A stretch of 48,921 nt of DNA from DATEAV01 sp964575425 (GTDB lineage Bacteria; Chloroflexota; Anaerolineae; Anaerolineales; E44-bin32): NCBI GenBank assembly GCA_964575425.1, contig CAZNRD010000024.1, positions 1 to 48,921 on the forward strand, written 5' to 3'. Below are positions 34,587-43,478 of the stretch, piece by piece (within the stretch, counting starts at the first letter, position 1; every line of letters begins with the position of its first letter). The translations under genes and the position numbers were made by a program. The notes under the pieces were generated by a model. It was not told where the DNA came from and made no database searches. It saw only the letters and a program-made list of their open reading frames with translations.

Positions 34587-35531
34587 TCAAGGCTGCAGCC
34601 AGATTTCGTGACTGCTGAAGTGGACCAGCCCAGCGCCGTCCGGAGTGCGCTCGAAGACCGCCACCCAGGCGTACTGGGGATATGGGGTGTGATACGGGAG
34701 GTCAACCTCGAACGTTCCCAGCTGCCCCACAGCGGGCGCGGCCAGCTCCACCTCGGCCGAAGCAAGGATGACGCCATCGCGATCGAGCAGCTGCACCGCG
34801 AGCGGAACGTCAGCCTCCACCCAACCCGCGCCTCGCACGCGCATAGCCCCCCCGGACACGGAGACCCCCTCGCGCGGGGAAAGGATCGTCAGGCGCTCCG
34901 GCCCATCCAGCGCCGGATAAACCCGCGGCGCGCCGACGGAGAGGAGAACCAGATTGAGCGTCGTCAGGTGCCCCAGGCGAGTGGAGCGCGCATCCTCGGT
35001 GCTGACCTCCAGGCGCGCCGCCTCGGCCACAGCCTCGATGCGGAACGGGACTTCGGTGATGAATATCCCCGAATGACCGGCCGGCGCCCACAGGTACGTG
35101 ACACGCTGCGTGATCACCCTCCCGTCCTCACCGATCAACCGGATGCGAACGCGGTTCTGATGGCAGGGGCCGCTGCGCCCGGAGACTGTGAAGGGGCTGC
35201 GCACCTGCGAGCCAGGGCCCGGGCTCAAGATGGCCAGGCGCTCCTGCGGCAGCCGCACGGGCAAGGGAGGCAGCGTGGCTGTGGAGGTGGGCCCAGGAGG
35301 TTCGAGCACCGCGCCCGGTGTGACCTCAGTCAGTGGGGCCCGGGTCTCCGTCGCCTCCACCACCGGGTTGGGCTCAGTCGCGGTTTCTGTTGAAAGGTGC
35401 CCCTCTCTCACCACCGGCGGAGTCGAGAGCATGGGCGCGCCTCGTGCTGCGGAGGCACAGCCAGCGGTGAGGGCCGCACCCATCAGTGCCCATCCGACCC
35501 AGCTTCGTGCCCACGCTGCTCTCGTCGCCAT
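34587..35531 (-). CDS. Lipoprotein with two Gmad2-like immunoglobulin-type domains
   Basis: 314 residues. Lipobox ALTAGC ends the signal peptide at about residue 25. A low-complexity Pro/Thr/Glu-rich linker (about 30-95) follows, then two beta-sandwich domains: the first begins LAILSPGPGSQVRSPFTVSG, the second LTILSPREGVSVSGGAMRV. These match the Gmad2 (bacterial spore-germination immunoglobulin-like) pattern. Despite the name it need not relate to spores; a surface binding role is likely. It starts nine bases after the 31-residue ORF at 35540-35635. Confidence 0.75.
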   Translation of the reverse strand: MATRAAWARSWVGWALMGAALTAGCASAARGAPMLSTPPVVREGHLSTETATEPNPVVEATETRAPLTEVTPGAVLEPPGPTSTATLPPLPVRLPQERLAILSPGPGSQVRSPFTVSGRSGPCHQNRVRIRLIGEDGRVITQRVTYLWAPAGHSGIFITEVPFRIEAVAEAARLEVSTEDARSTRLGHLTTLNLVLLSVGAPRVYPALDGPERLTILSPREGVSVSGGAMRVRGAGWVEADVPLAVQLLDRDGVILASAEVELAAPAVGQLGTFEVDLPYHTPYPQYAWVAVFERTPDGAGLVHFSSHEIWLQP

Positions 35532-35539
35532 TTCCGCCC

Positions 35540-35635
35540 CTACCCTTTGGTGCCCACCCTCAGCGCGGTCCCGGCAAAGAGGCTACCGACCACGATGGCA
35601 GTTGCCAACCGGGCGCGAATCAGAAGCCAGCTCAT
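35540..35635 (-). CDS. 31-residue small hydrophobic protein
   Basis: A short frame with an excellent ribosome binding site (AGGAGG, seven bases before the ATG). It encodes MSWLLIRARLATAIVVGSLF followed by a short polar tail. The middle is one short hydrophobic helix with two arginines at its front, typical of small membrane peptides. It sits between the carboxypeptidase and the lipoprotein on the same strand with tight spacing. Too short to match a family by eye; it may instead act as a leader peptide that couples translation. Confidence 0.55.
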   Translation of the reverse strand: MSWLLIRARLATAIVVGSLFAGTALRVGTKG

Positions 35636-35662
35636 GCTCCGCCTCCTGAGCGCCGATTGCGG

Positions 35663-37174
35663 CTAGACCTGAAGCCCGTGCATTTCACCGAACTTCCCTT
35701 GCAGGTAGCGCAGGAACGGCCCGGGCGTCAGCGCCTGCCCCGTCACGCGCTGCACCAGCTCGGCCGGCTCGAACTTCGCCCCATGCCGATGGACCTTCTC
35801 TCGCAGCCAGGCTAGAAGCCCGCCGAATTGGCCACGACGGATCTGCCCCTCGAGATCGGGGATGTCTTGGCAGATCTTCTCCCAGAGCTGGGCTGCCACC
35901 AGATTGCCCAGGGCGTACGTCGGGAAGTAGCCCATCAGGCCCGACGACCAGTGAACATCTTGCAGCACACCTTTGGCATCGTCGGGCGGGGTCAGACCGA
36001 GGTAGTCACGCATCTTGGTGTTCCACGCTTCGGGTAGGTCGCCCACAGCGAGCGAATTACTCATCAGCGCCACCTCGAGTTCGAAGCGCAGCATGATGTG
36101 CAGGTTGTACGTGGCCTCGTCGGCGTCGACGCGGATGAACGATGGCTGGACCTTGTTGATGGCCCGGTAAAAGGTCTCCAGGTCGACGTCCCCCAGGCTG
36201 GCAGGAAAGTACTGCTGCAGCCGCGGGTAGAAGTGCTGCCAGAAGGCACGACTCCGGCCCACCAGGTTCTCCCACATGCGCGACTGCGACTCGTGCACGG
36301 CATACGATGCGCCGGAGGCCAGCGGCGTGCGCTCGAAGGCGGGGTCGAAGCCCTGGTCGTACATGGCGTGGCCTGCCTCGTGGATAATGCTGAAGAAGAA
36401 GTCGGGCAGGTAGTTGGGGTCGAAGCGGGTGGTGATGCGCACGTCGTCGATGCTGAATCCCGTGGTGAATGGGTGGGCGGACGTATCACACCGCCCCCGC
36501 TCCAGGTCGTAGCCGAGCTGTTTCACCACCTCCAGTCCAAACTCGCGCTGCTTTTCCACGTCAAAGGATCGGTGCAGGACGGAGTCGTCCACCACCCGTC
36601 CCCGCTCGGCAATGGCCTTCACCAGCTCGACCTGCTGTGGCCGCAGTTGGCCAAAGACCCGCATGACCTCGGTCGTCTTCATCCCGCGCTCGAAGTCATC
36701 GAGCAGGGGGTCGTATACGTGGTCGTAGGGTCCGAAGAAGTCGGCGTACTGCCTTCGCAGCTGGACGATTTGCTCCAGCGACGGGCGGAACTGAGCGAAG
36801 TCTTTCTCCGCGCGCGCCTTCTCCCACACCTGATGCGCCAGCGAGGTGACGCGCGCGAATTCCCCCACCCACTCGGCGGGCACTTTGCGCTGCTTCTCGA
36901 ATTCCCGACGCACGCGGAGCACGAGCCGGGCGTCGTCTGAATCGGAATCGAGACCCGCTACTTCCTCCCCGGCTCGCTCCAGCGCCTCGCCCATTTCGTC
37001 GCTGATGAACTTCTCATGGGCCAGCCGGCCCAGCGTCGCCAACTGCATCGCACGGGCGGGTGTGCCCTTGGGGGGCATGTACGTCTGTTGATCCCATCCC
37101 AGGACAGAGGCCGCCGCCGACAGGTCGGCGACCTCTCCCAGCAACCCTCGCAACTTGTCTAGGTGATGCCCCAT
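35663..37174 (-). CDS. M32 family carboxypeptidase (Taq type)
   Basis: 503 residues, standard for the family. The zinc site HEAGH lies in FFSIIHEAGHAMYDQG. Further M32 blocks are HPFTTGFSIDDVRITTRF, ESQSRMWENLVGRS and VDADEATYNLHIMLRFELE. It trims C-terminal residues from peptides, probably in the cytoplasm (no signal peptide). ATG 37174, 27 bp after the PGDH-like gene. Confidence 0.94.
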   Translation of the reverse strand: MGHHLDKLRGLLGEVADLSAAASVLGWDQQTYMPPKGTPARAMQLATLGRLAHEKFISDEMGEALERAGEEVAGLDSDSDDARLVLRVRREFEKQRKVPAEWVGEFARVTSLAHQVWEKARAEKDFAQFRPSLEQIVQLRRQYADFFGPYDHVYDPLLDDFERGMKTTEVMRVFGQLRPQQVELVKAIAERGRVVDDSVLHRSFDVEKQREFGLEVVKQLGYDLERGRCDTSAHPFTTGFSIDDVRITTRFDPNYLPDFFFSIIHEAGHAMYDQGFDPAFERTPLASGASYAVHESQSRMWENLVGRSRAFWQHFYPRLQQYFPASLGDVDLETFYRAINKVQPSFIRVDADEATYNLHIMLRFELEVALMSNSLAVGDLPEAWNTKMRDYLGLTPPDDAKGVLQDVHWSSGLMGYFPTYALGNLVAAQLWEKICQDIPDLEGQIRRGQFGGLLAWLREKVHRHGAKFEPAELVQRVTGQALTPGPFLRYLQGKFGEMHGLQV

Positions 37175-37201
37175 GATGTGTCTCCTGTGCAGGTCTAGGT
37201 G

Positions 37202-38125
37202 TCAGGTCACTCGCCAGCGCAGCGGTTCCCCCCGCAGCGCGGCGAGCACTTCCTCGGCGATGTCGACGGCGGCCCGCCGCTGCGCCTCGACCGTCTGCGC
37301 GGCGATGTGGGGCGTGGTCACAGCGTTCGGATGCTCCAGCAGCGGAGCCAGCGGCGGCGGTTCTTTCTCAAAGACGTCTAGCGCCGCGCCTGCGAGCCTC
37401 CCGCTGTCAAGCGCCTCGAGCAAGGCTTTCTCCTCAACGATGCCCCCGCGCGCCGTCGAGATCAGCCTCGCCCCAGGCCTCACCATCCTCAGCCTCTTCC
37501 GGTTCAGCAGATGACACGTGTTCTCGTTCAGCGGCACATGCAGACTGATGAAATCAGATTCGCCGAGGAGCCTGCCAAGCGAGACGGGCTCCGCGCCGGC
37601 TTCTCGGACGACGTCCTCGCTCAGCAGCGGATCGTGCGCCAGCACCCGCATTCCGAGCGCAGCGGCGCGCTGTCCCACCGCCCGCCCGATCCGGCCGAAC
37701 CCGATAACGCCGAGAACCTTGCCCGCAAGCTCGACGCCCATCAGGGTTGCCTTCAGCCACTCGCCTCGCCGCAGCCCGGAATCGGCACGCGGAATCTGCC
37801 GCGCCAAGGCCAGCATCAGCGCCAGCGTGTGCTCGGCAACCGCCACCGTGGCCGCCTCGGGCGCGTGGACCACCACGATCCCCGCCTGCCGTGCTGCCGC
37901 GAGGTCGATGTTGTCCACGCCGGAACCTGCTCGTCCGACAACTCGCAGGCGCTTTGCCGCTGACAGCGCTTCCCGTCCCAGTTGCGTGCGGCTGCGCACA
38001 ATCACCGCCTCGACCTGCGGCAGTTGCTCGAGACCGGCGGCCTCGATCACTTCGGCCTCGCGCCGCAGCAGCACCGTGCCTTCGGGAGCAAGACCATCGG
38101 TAATCAGAATGCGCCAGGAAGCCAT
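37202..38125 (-). CDS. D-3-phosphoglycerate dehydrogenase-like 2-hydroxyacid dehydrogenase
   Basis: 307 residues, no ACT domain. NAD-binding motif VIGFGRIGRAVGQRAA at about 140-155. The catalytic triad is complete: Arg in STARGGIVEE, Glu in DVFEKEPP and His in TPHIAAQT. Short ACT-less PGDHs can supply serine biosynthesis. It could equally reduce another 2-keto acid. It lies in a run with the M32 peptidase and an MFS transporter; no serine genes are adjacent. Confidence 0.88.
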   Translation of the reverse strand: MASWRILITDGLAPEGTVLLRREAEVIEAAGLEQLPQVEAVIVRSRTQLGREALSAAKRLRVVGRAGSGVDNIDLAAARQAGIVVVHAPEAATVAVAEHTLALMLALARQIPRADSGLRRGEWLKATLMGVELAGKVLGVIGFGRIGRAVGQRAAALGMRVLAHDPLLSEDVVREAGAEPVSLGRLLGESDFISLHVPLNENTCHLLNRKRLRMVRPGARLISTARGGIVEEKALLEALDSGRLAGAALDVFEKEPPPLAPLLEHPNAVTTPHIAAQTVEAQRRAAVDIAEEVLAALRGEPLRWRVT

Positions 38126-38134
38126 CGGTGACAG

Positions 38135-39358
38135 TCACTCGGCATGACCGCCGTATTCTACACCCCGAGGCCTCGCCGGGACGAAAAGCAGCAGCGAGAA
38201 CGGCGCGGCCAGCATCAAGGCCATGGCCGCAGGCAAGCCCGCCAGACCGGCCGTCCATCCGATGGCCCACGCCAGCCCGCCATCGACCACACCCGCCACC
38301 GACACCAACGCCATCAGCGTGGCCGATCGGCCGCCGGCTGAGGCGTACGCTTCTCCCTGCAGCACCGGATACCACCCCAGCGTCACAAGGCGCGTAGTCA
38401 GCAGCAGCGTCACCTTAGCGAGCGGCTCCGGAACGAGGAGCATGCCAGTAAACAGCACAATCACCAGGGCAGACGAGACCCGGACTACGACACGGCCTGA
38501 GACTCTCTCCAGCAGGGGGACGGCGGCGAAGTCCGCCATCAGGCCGGCTGCCATCAGGCCGGCCATCACCAGGCTGGCACGCGCCGGCCCAAGGCCTACC
38601 ACATCGGTCAGGTACAAAGCGGCGTAGCCAAGCAGGATGTCAAGCATCAAGTCTGAGATCTTGAGCAGGCCGACCCAGCGCAGCACGCCCGGCGTTGCGA
38701 TAGCCCTCAGCCCACGCAGCAGGCCAGCGATTGCCTCCCGGGGTCTGTCGAGAGACATGGCAGCCATCCGTCCCACGCCGAACGTGAGCAGCAGCCCACA
38801 GACTGCCAGGCCTGCGAATCCCCAGCGCCAACTTGCGCCGAGTGCCAGCCCTGCCGCCAGGAGGAGCGGCCCCACCAGATTCCCGAGCGAACCGGCCAAA
38901 GTCCAGCGCGCCATCGCCTGTGGCTCGCGGCCATGGCTGCGGTCCATCAGGCTCGCCTGTGACAGCGTGACAAAGGCGCCGCTGGCGGGAAAGGCCAGCA
39001 CCAAGCCGATCAGAAGAGCCTGAAAGCCGCGAGCGCTGGCCATGACCCCCAGTGCAACGGCGAGGGCTATCCCACCCCCTACCATCAGTGCCTTGCGCCG
39101 GGGCGTGTCGCCAACGAGCAGCAGTACGGGCTCAAGCACCAGGTTGAAAACCGCGGGCAAGCCCAGCAAGAGCCCCACCTGGGCATAGCCCAGGCCAAGG
39201 GCAGTGCGCAGGACAGGAAGGGCAGACACCAGGAAGCCGAAGACCAGCTCGTCGAAGAACTCGATCAGCAGGAAGAGCCCACTGACAGAAGGCCTCAGCC
39301 GCCGGTATTGCGCCTTACCCGCCTCAACACACCCGCAGCACGACGCTTGGTGCTCCAT
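38135..39358 (-). CDS. Major facilitator superfamily transporter
   Basis: 407 residues with about twelve membrane helices. A loop-2 motif DTPRRKALM and LAFPASGAFVTLSQASLMDR fit MFS proteins; the second half repeats the pattern. The N-terminal cytoplasmic end has three cysteines (CCGC) before the first helix, which is unusual and might bind metal. ATG 39358 is used; a GTG three codons earlier is also possible. Ten bases separate it from the PGDH-like gene. Substrate unknown. Confidence 0.82.
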   Translation of the reverse strand: MEHQASCCGCVEAGKAQYRRLRPSVSGLFLLIEFFDELVFGFLVSALPVLRTALGLGYAQVGLLLGLPAVFNLVLEPVLLLVGDTPRRKALMVGGGIALAVALGVMASARGFQALLIGLVLAFPASGAFVTLSQASLMDRSHGREPQAMARWTLAGSLGNLVGPLLLAAGLALGASWRWGFAGLAVCGLLLTFGVGRMAAMSLDRPREAIAGLLRGLRAIATPGVLRWVGLLKISDLMLDILLGYAALYLTDVVGLGPARASLVMAGLMAAGLMADFAAVPLLERVSGRVVVRVSSALVIVLFTGMLLVPEPLAKVTLLLTTRLVTLGWYPVLQGEAYASAGGRSATLMALVSVAGVVDGGLAWAIGWTAGLAGLPAAMALMLAAPFSLLLFVPARPRGVEYGGHAE

Positions 39359-39586
39359 TGCTCCCACGCTAGTGCGCCGTGAGTCGGCGAGCAGGGCTCG
39401 GACCAGTGAAAGGAGCGCGGCTCACCGCGGATCTCAGCCTGGCTTCTCGGAGAATGGGTTGGGGCGCTCCCGTCGACGAAGAGGTGACCCTTTGTATCCC
39501 CATTGTCAACGCCGGCTGGAAGCATCGCGATCGGCGTCGCCGGATGCAGGGTCCTGAGGGTTCTCCCACCATCCAAGGGGCGTCAT

Positions 39587-40051
39587 TCACTGCCCATGAG
39601 CCGATGCGCGGTAGTCCCTCTCCAACCGCTCGACCTCGGCCAGGCATGCGTCGTCCTCGGCATTCGGCTGATAGGCAGTGCCGAACCAGGCGTCGAGGAT
39701 CTCGCCGGCCACGGCCTCTGAGGTGCGCCGCAGCGAGAGGCACAGGACGTTTGCCCTATTCCACAGCCGCGCGCCGCGCGCTGTCTCCGCATCGTCGCAC
39801 AGCGTGGCGCGAATGCCCGGGACTTTGTTCGCCGCCAGGCACACGCCCGTCCCGGTCCAGCAGAAGAGGATGCCCTCCTCTGCCTGGCCAGAGGCCACGG
39901 CCTCCGCCACCCGACGGGCGACGCTCGGCCAGGCCTGCCGCTCACCGCTCAGCGGGCCAAGGGCTACTACCTCGTGGTCCCGCTGCCTCAGCTCCTCCAT
40001 CACCGCATCGGTCAGGAAGGTCCGTTCATCCGATCCCACCGCGATCCGCAT
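39587..40051 (-). CDS. RpiB/LacAB-family protein with altered active site
   Basis: 154 residues, the normal RpiB size. The core EEGILFCWTGTGVCLAANK and VPGIRATLC keeps the catalytic cysteine and the phosphate-binding GTG loop. However, the N-terminal D-H pair is D-E here (GSDERTF) and the usual H-N in RxHNxANVL is W-N (RLWNRANVLCL). Both replaced histidines bind or open the sugar ring in RpiB. It may be an RpiB offshoot with another substrate. ATG preceded by GGAGGG. Confidence 0.8.
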   Translation of the reverse strand: MRIAVGSDERTFLTDAVMEELRQRDHEVVALGPLSGERQAWPSVARRVAEAVASGQAEEGILFCWTGTGVCLAANKVPGIRATLCDDAETARGARLWNRANVLCLSLRRTSEAVAGEILDAWFGTAYQPNAEDDACLAEVERLERDYRASAHGQ

Positions 40052-40111
40052 CGGTCCCTCCGCAAAGAAAGTCTCCCCACTATTCCAAAGCAGGCTTCAG
40101 CCCGTTCGCGC

Positions 40112-42085
40112 CTAGCCGCCGAGTTCGAGTGTCACCACTACGGGCAGGTGATCCGACGCCATGCTCGCAACAACCTCAGCCAAGACTGCCCTGAGGTCCG
40201 TTGTGTGCCACACCCAGTCGATCCGCTCGTAGGGGTCCCGCGCCGGCCACGTCAGCCCACTTCCCGAGCCCGCCTCTGCCCACGAGTCCACCAGCCCGGC
40301 TGCAGCGATCACCGCCATCTCCGCGTATTCCGGCCTTGCGTTCAGGTCGCCTAGCAGGATCGTCCGTTCTTGGCCGCCCCAGAATTCCAGCAACACCCTC
40401 ACCTGAGCCATGCGTGCAGCGTGATCCTCTCTGACGTGGTGAAGATGTGTGTTGATGACCAGCACGGGTTCGCCAAGGCCGGCGTCTACTCGCGCCCATA
40501 GGTAGCCCCGCTGCGGCACCGTTCCCTCCAGCGGCAGTTCGCCCCAACCTTGATCGATGATGGGATGTCGGCTGAGAATGGCATTGCCCCAGGCAAGGTC
40601 GGCCGTGCCGCGAAATACAAAGGGCATTCCCAGCCGCCGCGACAGCCAAGTGGCAAGGTCGGTTCCCCCATTGATCAGCCATCCCCGCGACACCTCCTGC
40701 AGAGCGACGACATCGGCGCCGCTGTCCTCGATCACCCGGGCGATCGCCTCTGGGTCTTGCCTGCCCTGACTGCTGAAGGCCGAATGGATATTGTAGGTCA
40801 TCACCCGAAGCGTCGTCCCTGCATGAGGCGATTGCGCTCGCGGCTCGCCTCCCACAGTGCTCCAGTAACCCAGGGGCACAAGCAGCAGGGCCATGGTCGA
40901 AGCCACAGCCACCCCGCCTCCTTCGATGCGCGGCCCCTCGCCTGCCCTCCCTGCTGCCCCCAGCCCCGCAGCCACCACGATCAGCGCAGCCAGCGGCAGC
41001 ACCAGCACTCGCGGCGCAGGCAGCGCCATGTAGAACGAGCCATAGTAGACGAATGCCAGCACCAGGAACAGGGTCAGGCCTAGTCCAAGCCAGATCGTCG
41101 TCCAGCCCAGCCCACGCTGCCTCGGCCTCATCGACGCGGTCGCCGCCACCCCAAGGATCCAGCCCAGCACAACCTGCGCCGCCATCAAGAGCGCTCCCAC
41201 GCCCGGGCCTTCCCGATGCGCCACCGCAAAGGCCATCACCAAGACCCCGCACCCCAGCGCGGCGGGCCATCGCCCCTCGCCGAAGCCGCTGCGCAGCCCG
41301 AGTATCAATCCCAACGCGGCAGCTACGTTCCCCAGCATCACCACGAGGAACGTCTGCGGCAGACCGCAGCCCAGGACCTGAGATATCCACCCTTGATTCT
41401 GTAACACCATCGCTTCCAGGAACAGAAACGGGCCAATCACCAACAGCCCAAGAACCTCCATCGGGTTGGCCTCGCAGGTCGCATCCCCGTCTGCCATCGG
41501 CTCCAGAGCCAGGGACCACAACAGAGCCGCGCCCAGGGCAACAGTGATGAAATACGAGATGGGGCCGCTGATCCAGGAAAGGTCGAGCGTCGTAGCCGCT
41601 CCCTTGAGGGCACTGTCCAGCGCCAGACCGACCACAAGGCCTCCAGCCAGCCTTGGCACTCCCCCGCCGCGTCCGTTGTGGGCGCATATCTGACCCACCA
41701 TCAGCGGCAAGAACAGGGCGAACAGCGCTGTTGCGGCCAGGCTCAGCCAGGAATCTGAAGCCGGCACCGGTACCAGCTGTTCCATTACACGCGCCACCGC
41801 CAGTCCTGCGCCAGACACCCACAACGCCAGCCCCGGCCCCACCAGGCGCCGCAGCGGTGCTGCTAGGAACGCACACAGGAACGCGGCAGAGGCGCAGGCC
41901 GCTAGCCCTGGCTGCGAGATCCCTCGGGTATCCCCCAGATACCACACCAGGTTGGGGAGAAAGGCGCGGACGGACTGGAGGCCCACCACCAACCCAGCAG
42001 CCGGAAGCATCAAGGATTGAAACCCGCCCGGCTCCCCGGCGGACGCCGTCCCGAAGGCCCGCTTCTGCGAACTGCCCCTCGTCAC
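40112..42085 (-). CDS. Membrane protein with C-terminal endonuclease/exonuclease/phosphatase domain
   Basis: 657 residues from a GTG at 42085. About residues 20-400 hold ten or more membrane helices. The last 240 residues are an EEP domain: MTYNIHSAF, VVALQEVS, INTHLHHVREDH, LLGDLNARPE and SDHLPVVV, with the usual metal and catalytic residues. The EEP part faces the outside if helix count is even; phospholipid or nucleic-acid phosphodiesters are possible substrates. The ATG at 42109 lies within a TATAAT box, so it is unlikely to be used; GTG 42085 has GGGAGCC before it. Confidence 0.8.
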   Translation of the reverse strand: MTRGSSQKRAFGTASAGEPGGFQSLMLPAAGLVVGLQSVRAFLPNLVWYLGDTRGISQPGLAACASAAFLCAFLAAPLRRLVGPGLALWVSGAGLAVARVMEQLVPVPASDSWLSLAATALFALFLPLMVGQICAHNGRGGGVPRLAGGLVVGLALDSALKGAATTLDLSWISGPISYFITVALGAALLWSLALEPMADGDATCEANPMEVLGLLVIGPFLFLEAMVLQNQGWISQVLGCGLPQTFLVVMLGNVAAALGLILGLRSGFGEGRWPAALGCGVLVMAFAVAHREGPGVGALLMAAQVVLGWILGVAATASMRPRQRGLGWTTIWLGLGLTLFLVLAFVYYGSFYMALPAPRVLVLPLAALIVVAAGLGAAGRAGEGPRIEGGGVAVASTMALLLVPLGYWSTVGGEPRAQSPHAGTTLRVMTYNIHSAFSSQGRQDPEAIARVIEDSGADVVALQEVSRGWLINGGTDLATWLSRRLGMPFVFRGTADLAWGNAILSRHPIIDQGWGELPLEGTVPQRGYLWARVDAGLGEPVLVINTHLHHVREDHAARMAQVRVLLEFWGGQERTILLGDLNARPEYAEMAVIAAAGLVDSWAEAGSGSGLTWPARDPYERIDWVWHTTDLRAVLAEVVASMASDHLPVVVTLELGG

Positions 42086-42107
42086 CCTGGCTCCCTCGCC
42101 TCGGCGC

Positions 42108-42113
42108 ATTATA
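42108..42113 (-). promoter_or_regulatory. -10 box of the EEP gene
   Basis: Perfect TATAAT on the - strand; its last bases form the ATG at 42109. The start would fall near 42100, which leaves GTG 42085 as the first usable start. No clear -35. Confidence 0.45.
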
Positions 42114-42160
42114 GCCTGCCACAGGCCGGCGGCTCTTGCCTCCTGCCCGCACGATTATGA

Positions 42161-42166
42161 GATAAT
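42161..42166 (+). promoter_or_regulatory. -10 box candidate of the polysaccharide operon
   Basis: GATAAT, one base from consensus, overlaps the ATG at 42165. A start near 42173 would make GTG 42195 the first usable start, which has AGGGAG (42181-42186) eight bases before it. It is divergent from the EEP promoter at 42108-42113. Confidence 0.4.
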
Positions 42167-42194
42167 GGAATCCATCGACCAGGGAGAACCCATC

Positions 42195-43478
42195 GTGGAT
42201 TTCCAGCAGCTCTGTGTGCTGGGTCTGGGCTACATCGGCCTGCCCACAGCCAGCACTTTCGCCACCCATGGCCTGCGCGTCCTAGGCGTAGACACCAACC
42301 AGCACGTGGTCGACGTCCTGCGCAACGGCGGCCTACACATCCAGGAGCCAGGGCTGCGCACGCTCGTGCAGGCAGCCTTCGGCTCCGGCAACCTGCGCAT
42401 CGGCGACCACCCCGAGCCGTCCGAGGCTTTCATCATCGCCGTCCCCACGCCCATCCTCGACGACAAGCGCGCCGATATGCGCCACGTCGATGCTGCCGCT
42501 GCGTCGATCGTGCCCCACCTCCGACGCGGCAACCTCGTCATTCTCGAATCGACATCCCCGCCCCGCACCACCGTCGACCGCGTCGCTCCAATCCTGGAGC
42601 GTTCGGGCCTGCGCGCCGGCACGGACTTCCACCTGGCCTACGTCCCCGAGCGCGTCCTGCCCGGCCAGATCCTGCGCGAGCTGATCGACAACGCCCGCGT
42701 CATCGGCGGCATCGACCCCGCCTCGGCGGAGGCTGGCCGTGATCTCTACCTCACCTTTGCCCGCGGCGAGATCCTGCTCACCGATGCCACCACCGCCGAG
42801 ATGGTCAAGCTGATGGAGAACACGTACCGCGATGTCAACATCGCCATCGCCAACGAGTTCAGCCGCTTGGCCGAACGCTTCGGCGTTGATGTTTGGCAGG
42901 CCATCGCCATGGCCAACCGCCACCCACGCGTCATCATCTTGCGCCCCGGGCCGGGCGTCGGCGGGCACTGCCTGAGCGTCGACCCGTGGTTCCTGGTCGA
43001 GGCGGCGCCCGATCTCTCCTCGCTCATCCGCCAGGCGCGCTTGGTGAACGACTCTCAGCCTGCTCACACCGTTTCCCTCGTCGAGCGCGCCCTGGGCGGC
43101 CTGATCGGCCGCCGTCTGGCCGTCCTCGGCTTGGCGTACAAGGCCGACGTCGACGACCTGCGCAGCAGCCCTGCCATCGAGGTCGCCCGCCTCTTGGCCG
43201 AAGCCGGCGCCGCGGTGCACACCTTCGAGCCGTTCGCTCCCTCTGCAGCTGCCCCCGGCTGCCAAGCCGCCCTCAACCTCGAGGAATCCCTCGAAACCGC
43301 CGAGGCAGTCATCCTGCTGGTCGATCACCGCCGCTTCCGCGACCTCGACCCGCACCGGGTCGCCCGGCGCATGCCGGGACGCGTGGCCGTGGACGCGCGC
43401 GGCGCATGGGACCGCGCCGCCTGGCGCGCAGCCGGTTTCCGTCTCTACGTCCTCGGCGTCGGCCCTCACCATGCCTGA
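42195..43478 (+). CDS. wecC: UDP-N-acetyl-D-mannosaminuronate dehydrogenase
   Basis: 427 residues, UDP-sugar dehydrogenase family. NAD motif VLGLGYIGLPTASTFA at the start, STSPPRTT and YVPERVLPGQI in the middle, catalytic cysteine in GVGGHCLSVDPWF, and the C-terminal UDP-binding domain (YKADVDDLRSSPAIEV). The PERVLPG segment is typical of the WecC branch, which makes UDP-ManNAcA from UDP-ManNAc. The next gene, WecB, makes that substrate, and the two overlap by eight bases. GTG 42195 is chosen over ATG 42165 because of the -10 overlap and the ribosome binding site. Confidence 0.92.
   Translation: MDFQQLCVLGLGYIGLPTASTFATHGLRVLGVDTNQHVVDVLRNGGLHIQEPGLRTLVQAAFGSGNLRIGDHPEPSEAFIIAVPTPILDDKRADMRHVDAAAASIVPHLRRGNLVILESTSPPRTTVDRVAPILERSGLRAGTDFHLAYVPERVLPGQILRELIDNARVIGGIDPASAEAGRDLYLTFARGEILLTDATTAEMVKLMENTYRDVNIAIANEFSRLAERFGVDVWQAIAMANRHPRVIILRPGPGVGGHCLSVDPWFLVEAAPDLSSLIRQARLVNDSQPAHTVSLVERALGGLIGRRLAVLGLAYKADVDDLRSSPAIEVARLLAEAGAAVHTFEPFAPSAAAPGCQAALNLEESLETAEAVILLVDHRRFRDLDPHRVARRMPGRVAVDARGAWDRAAWRAAGFRLYVLGVGPHHA

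Noticed and set aside
39504..39509. Perfect TTGACA on the - strand upstream of the MFS gene
   Set aside because: No -10 element at 16-18 bp; the rest of the 228-bp gap shows nothing further.
40176..42269. 697-residue open frame on the - strand, other phase of the EEP gene
   Set aside because: Same strand but wrong phase; glycine- and arginine-rich without any domain, while the EEP phase has clear motifs.
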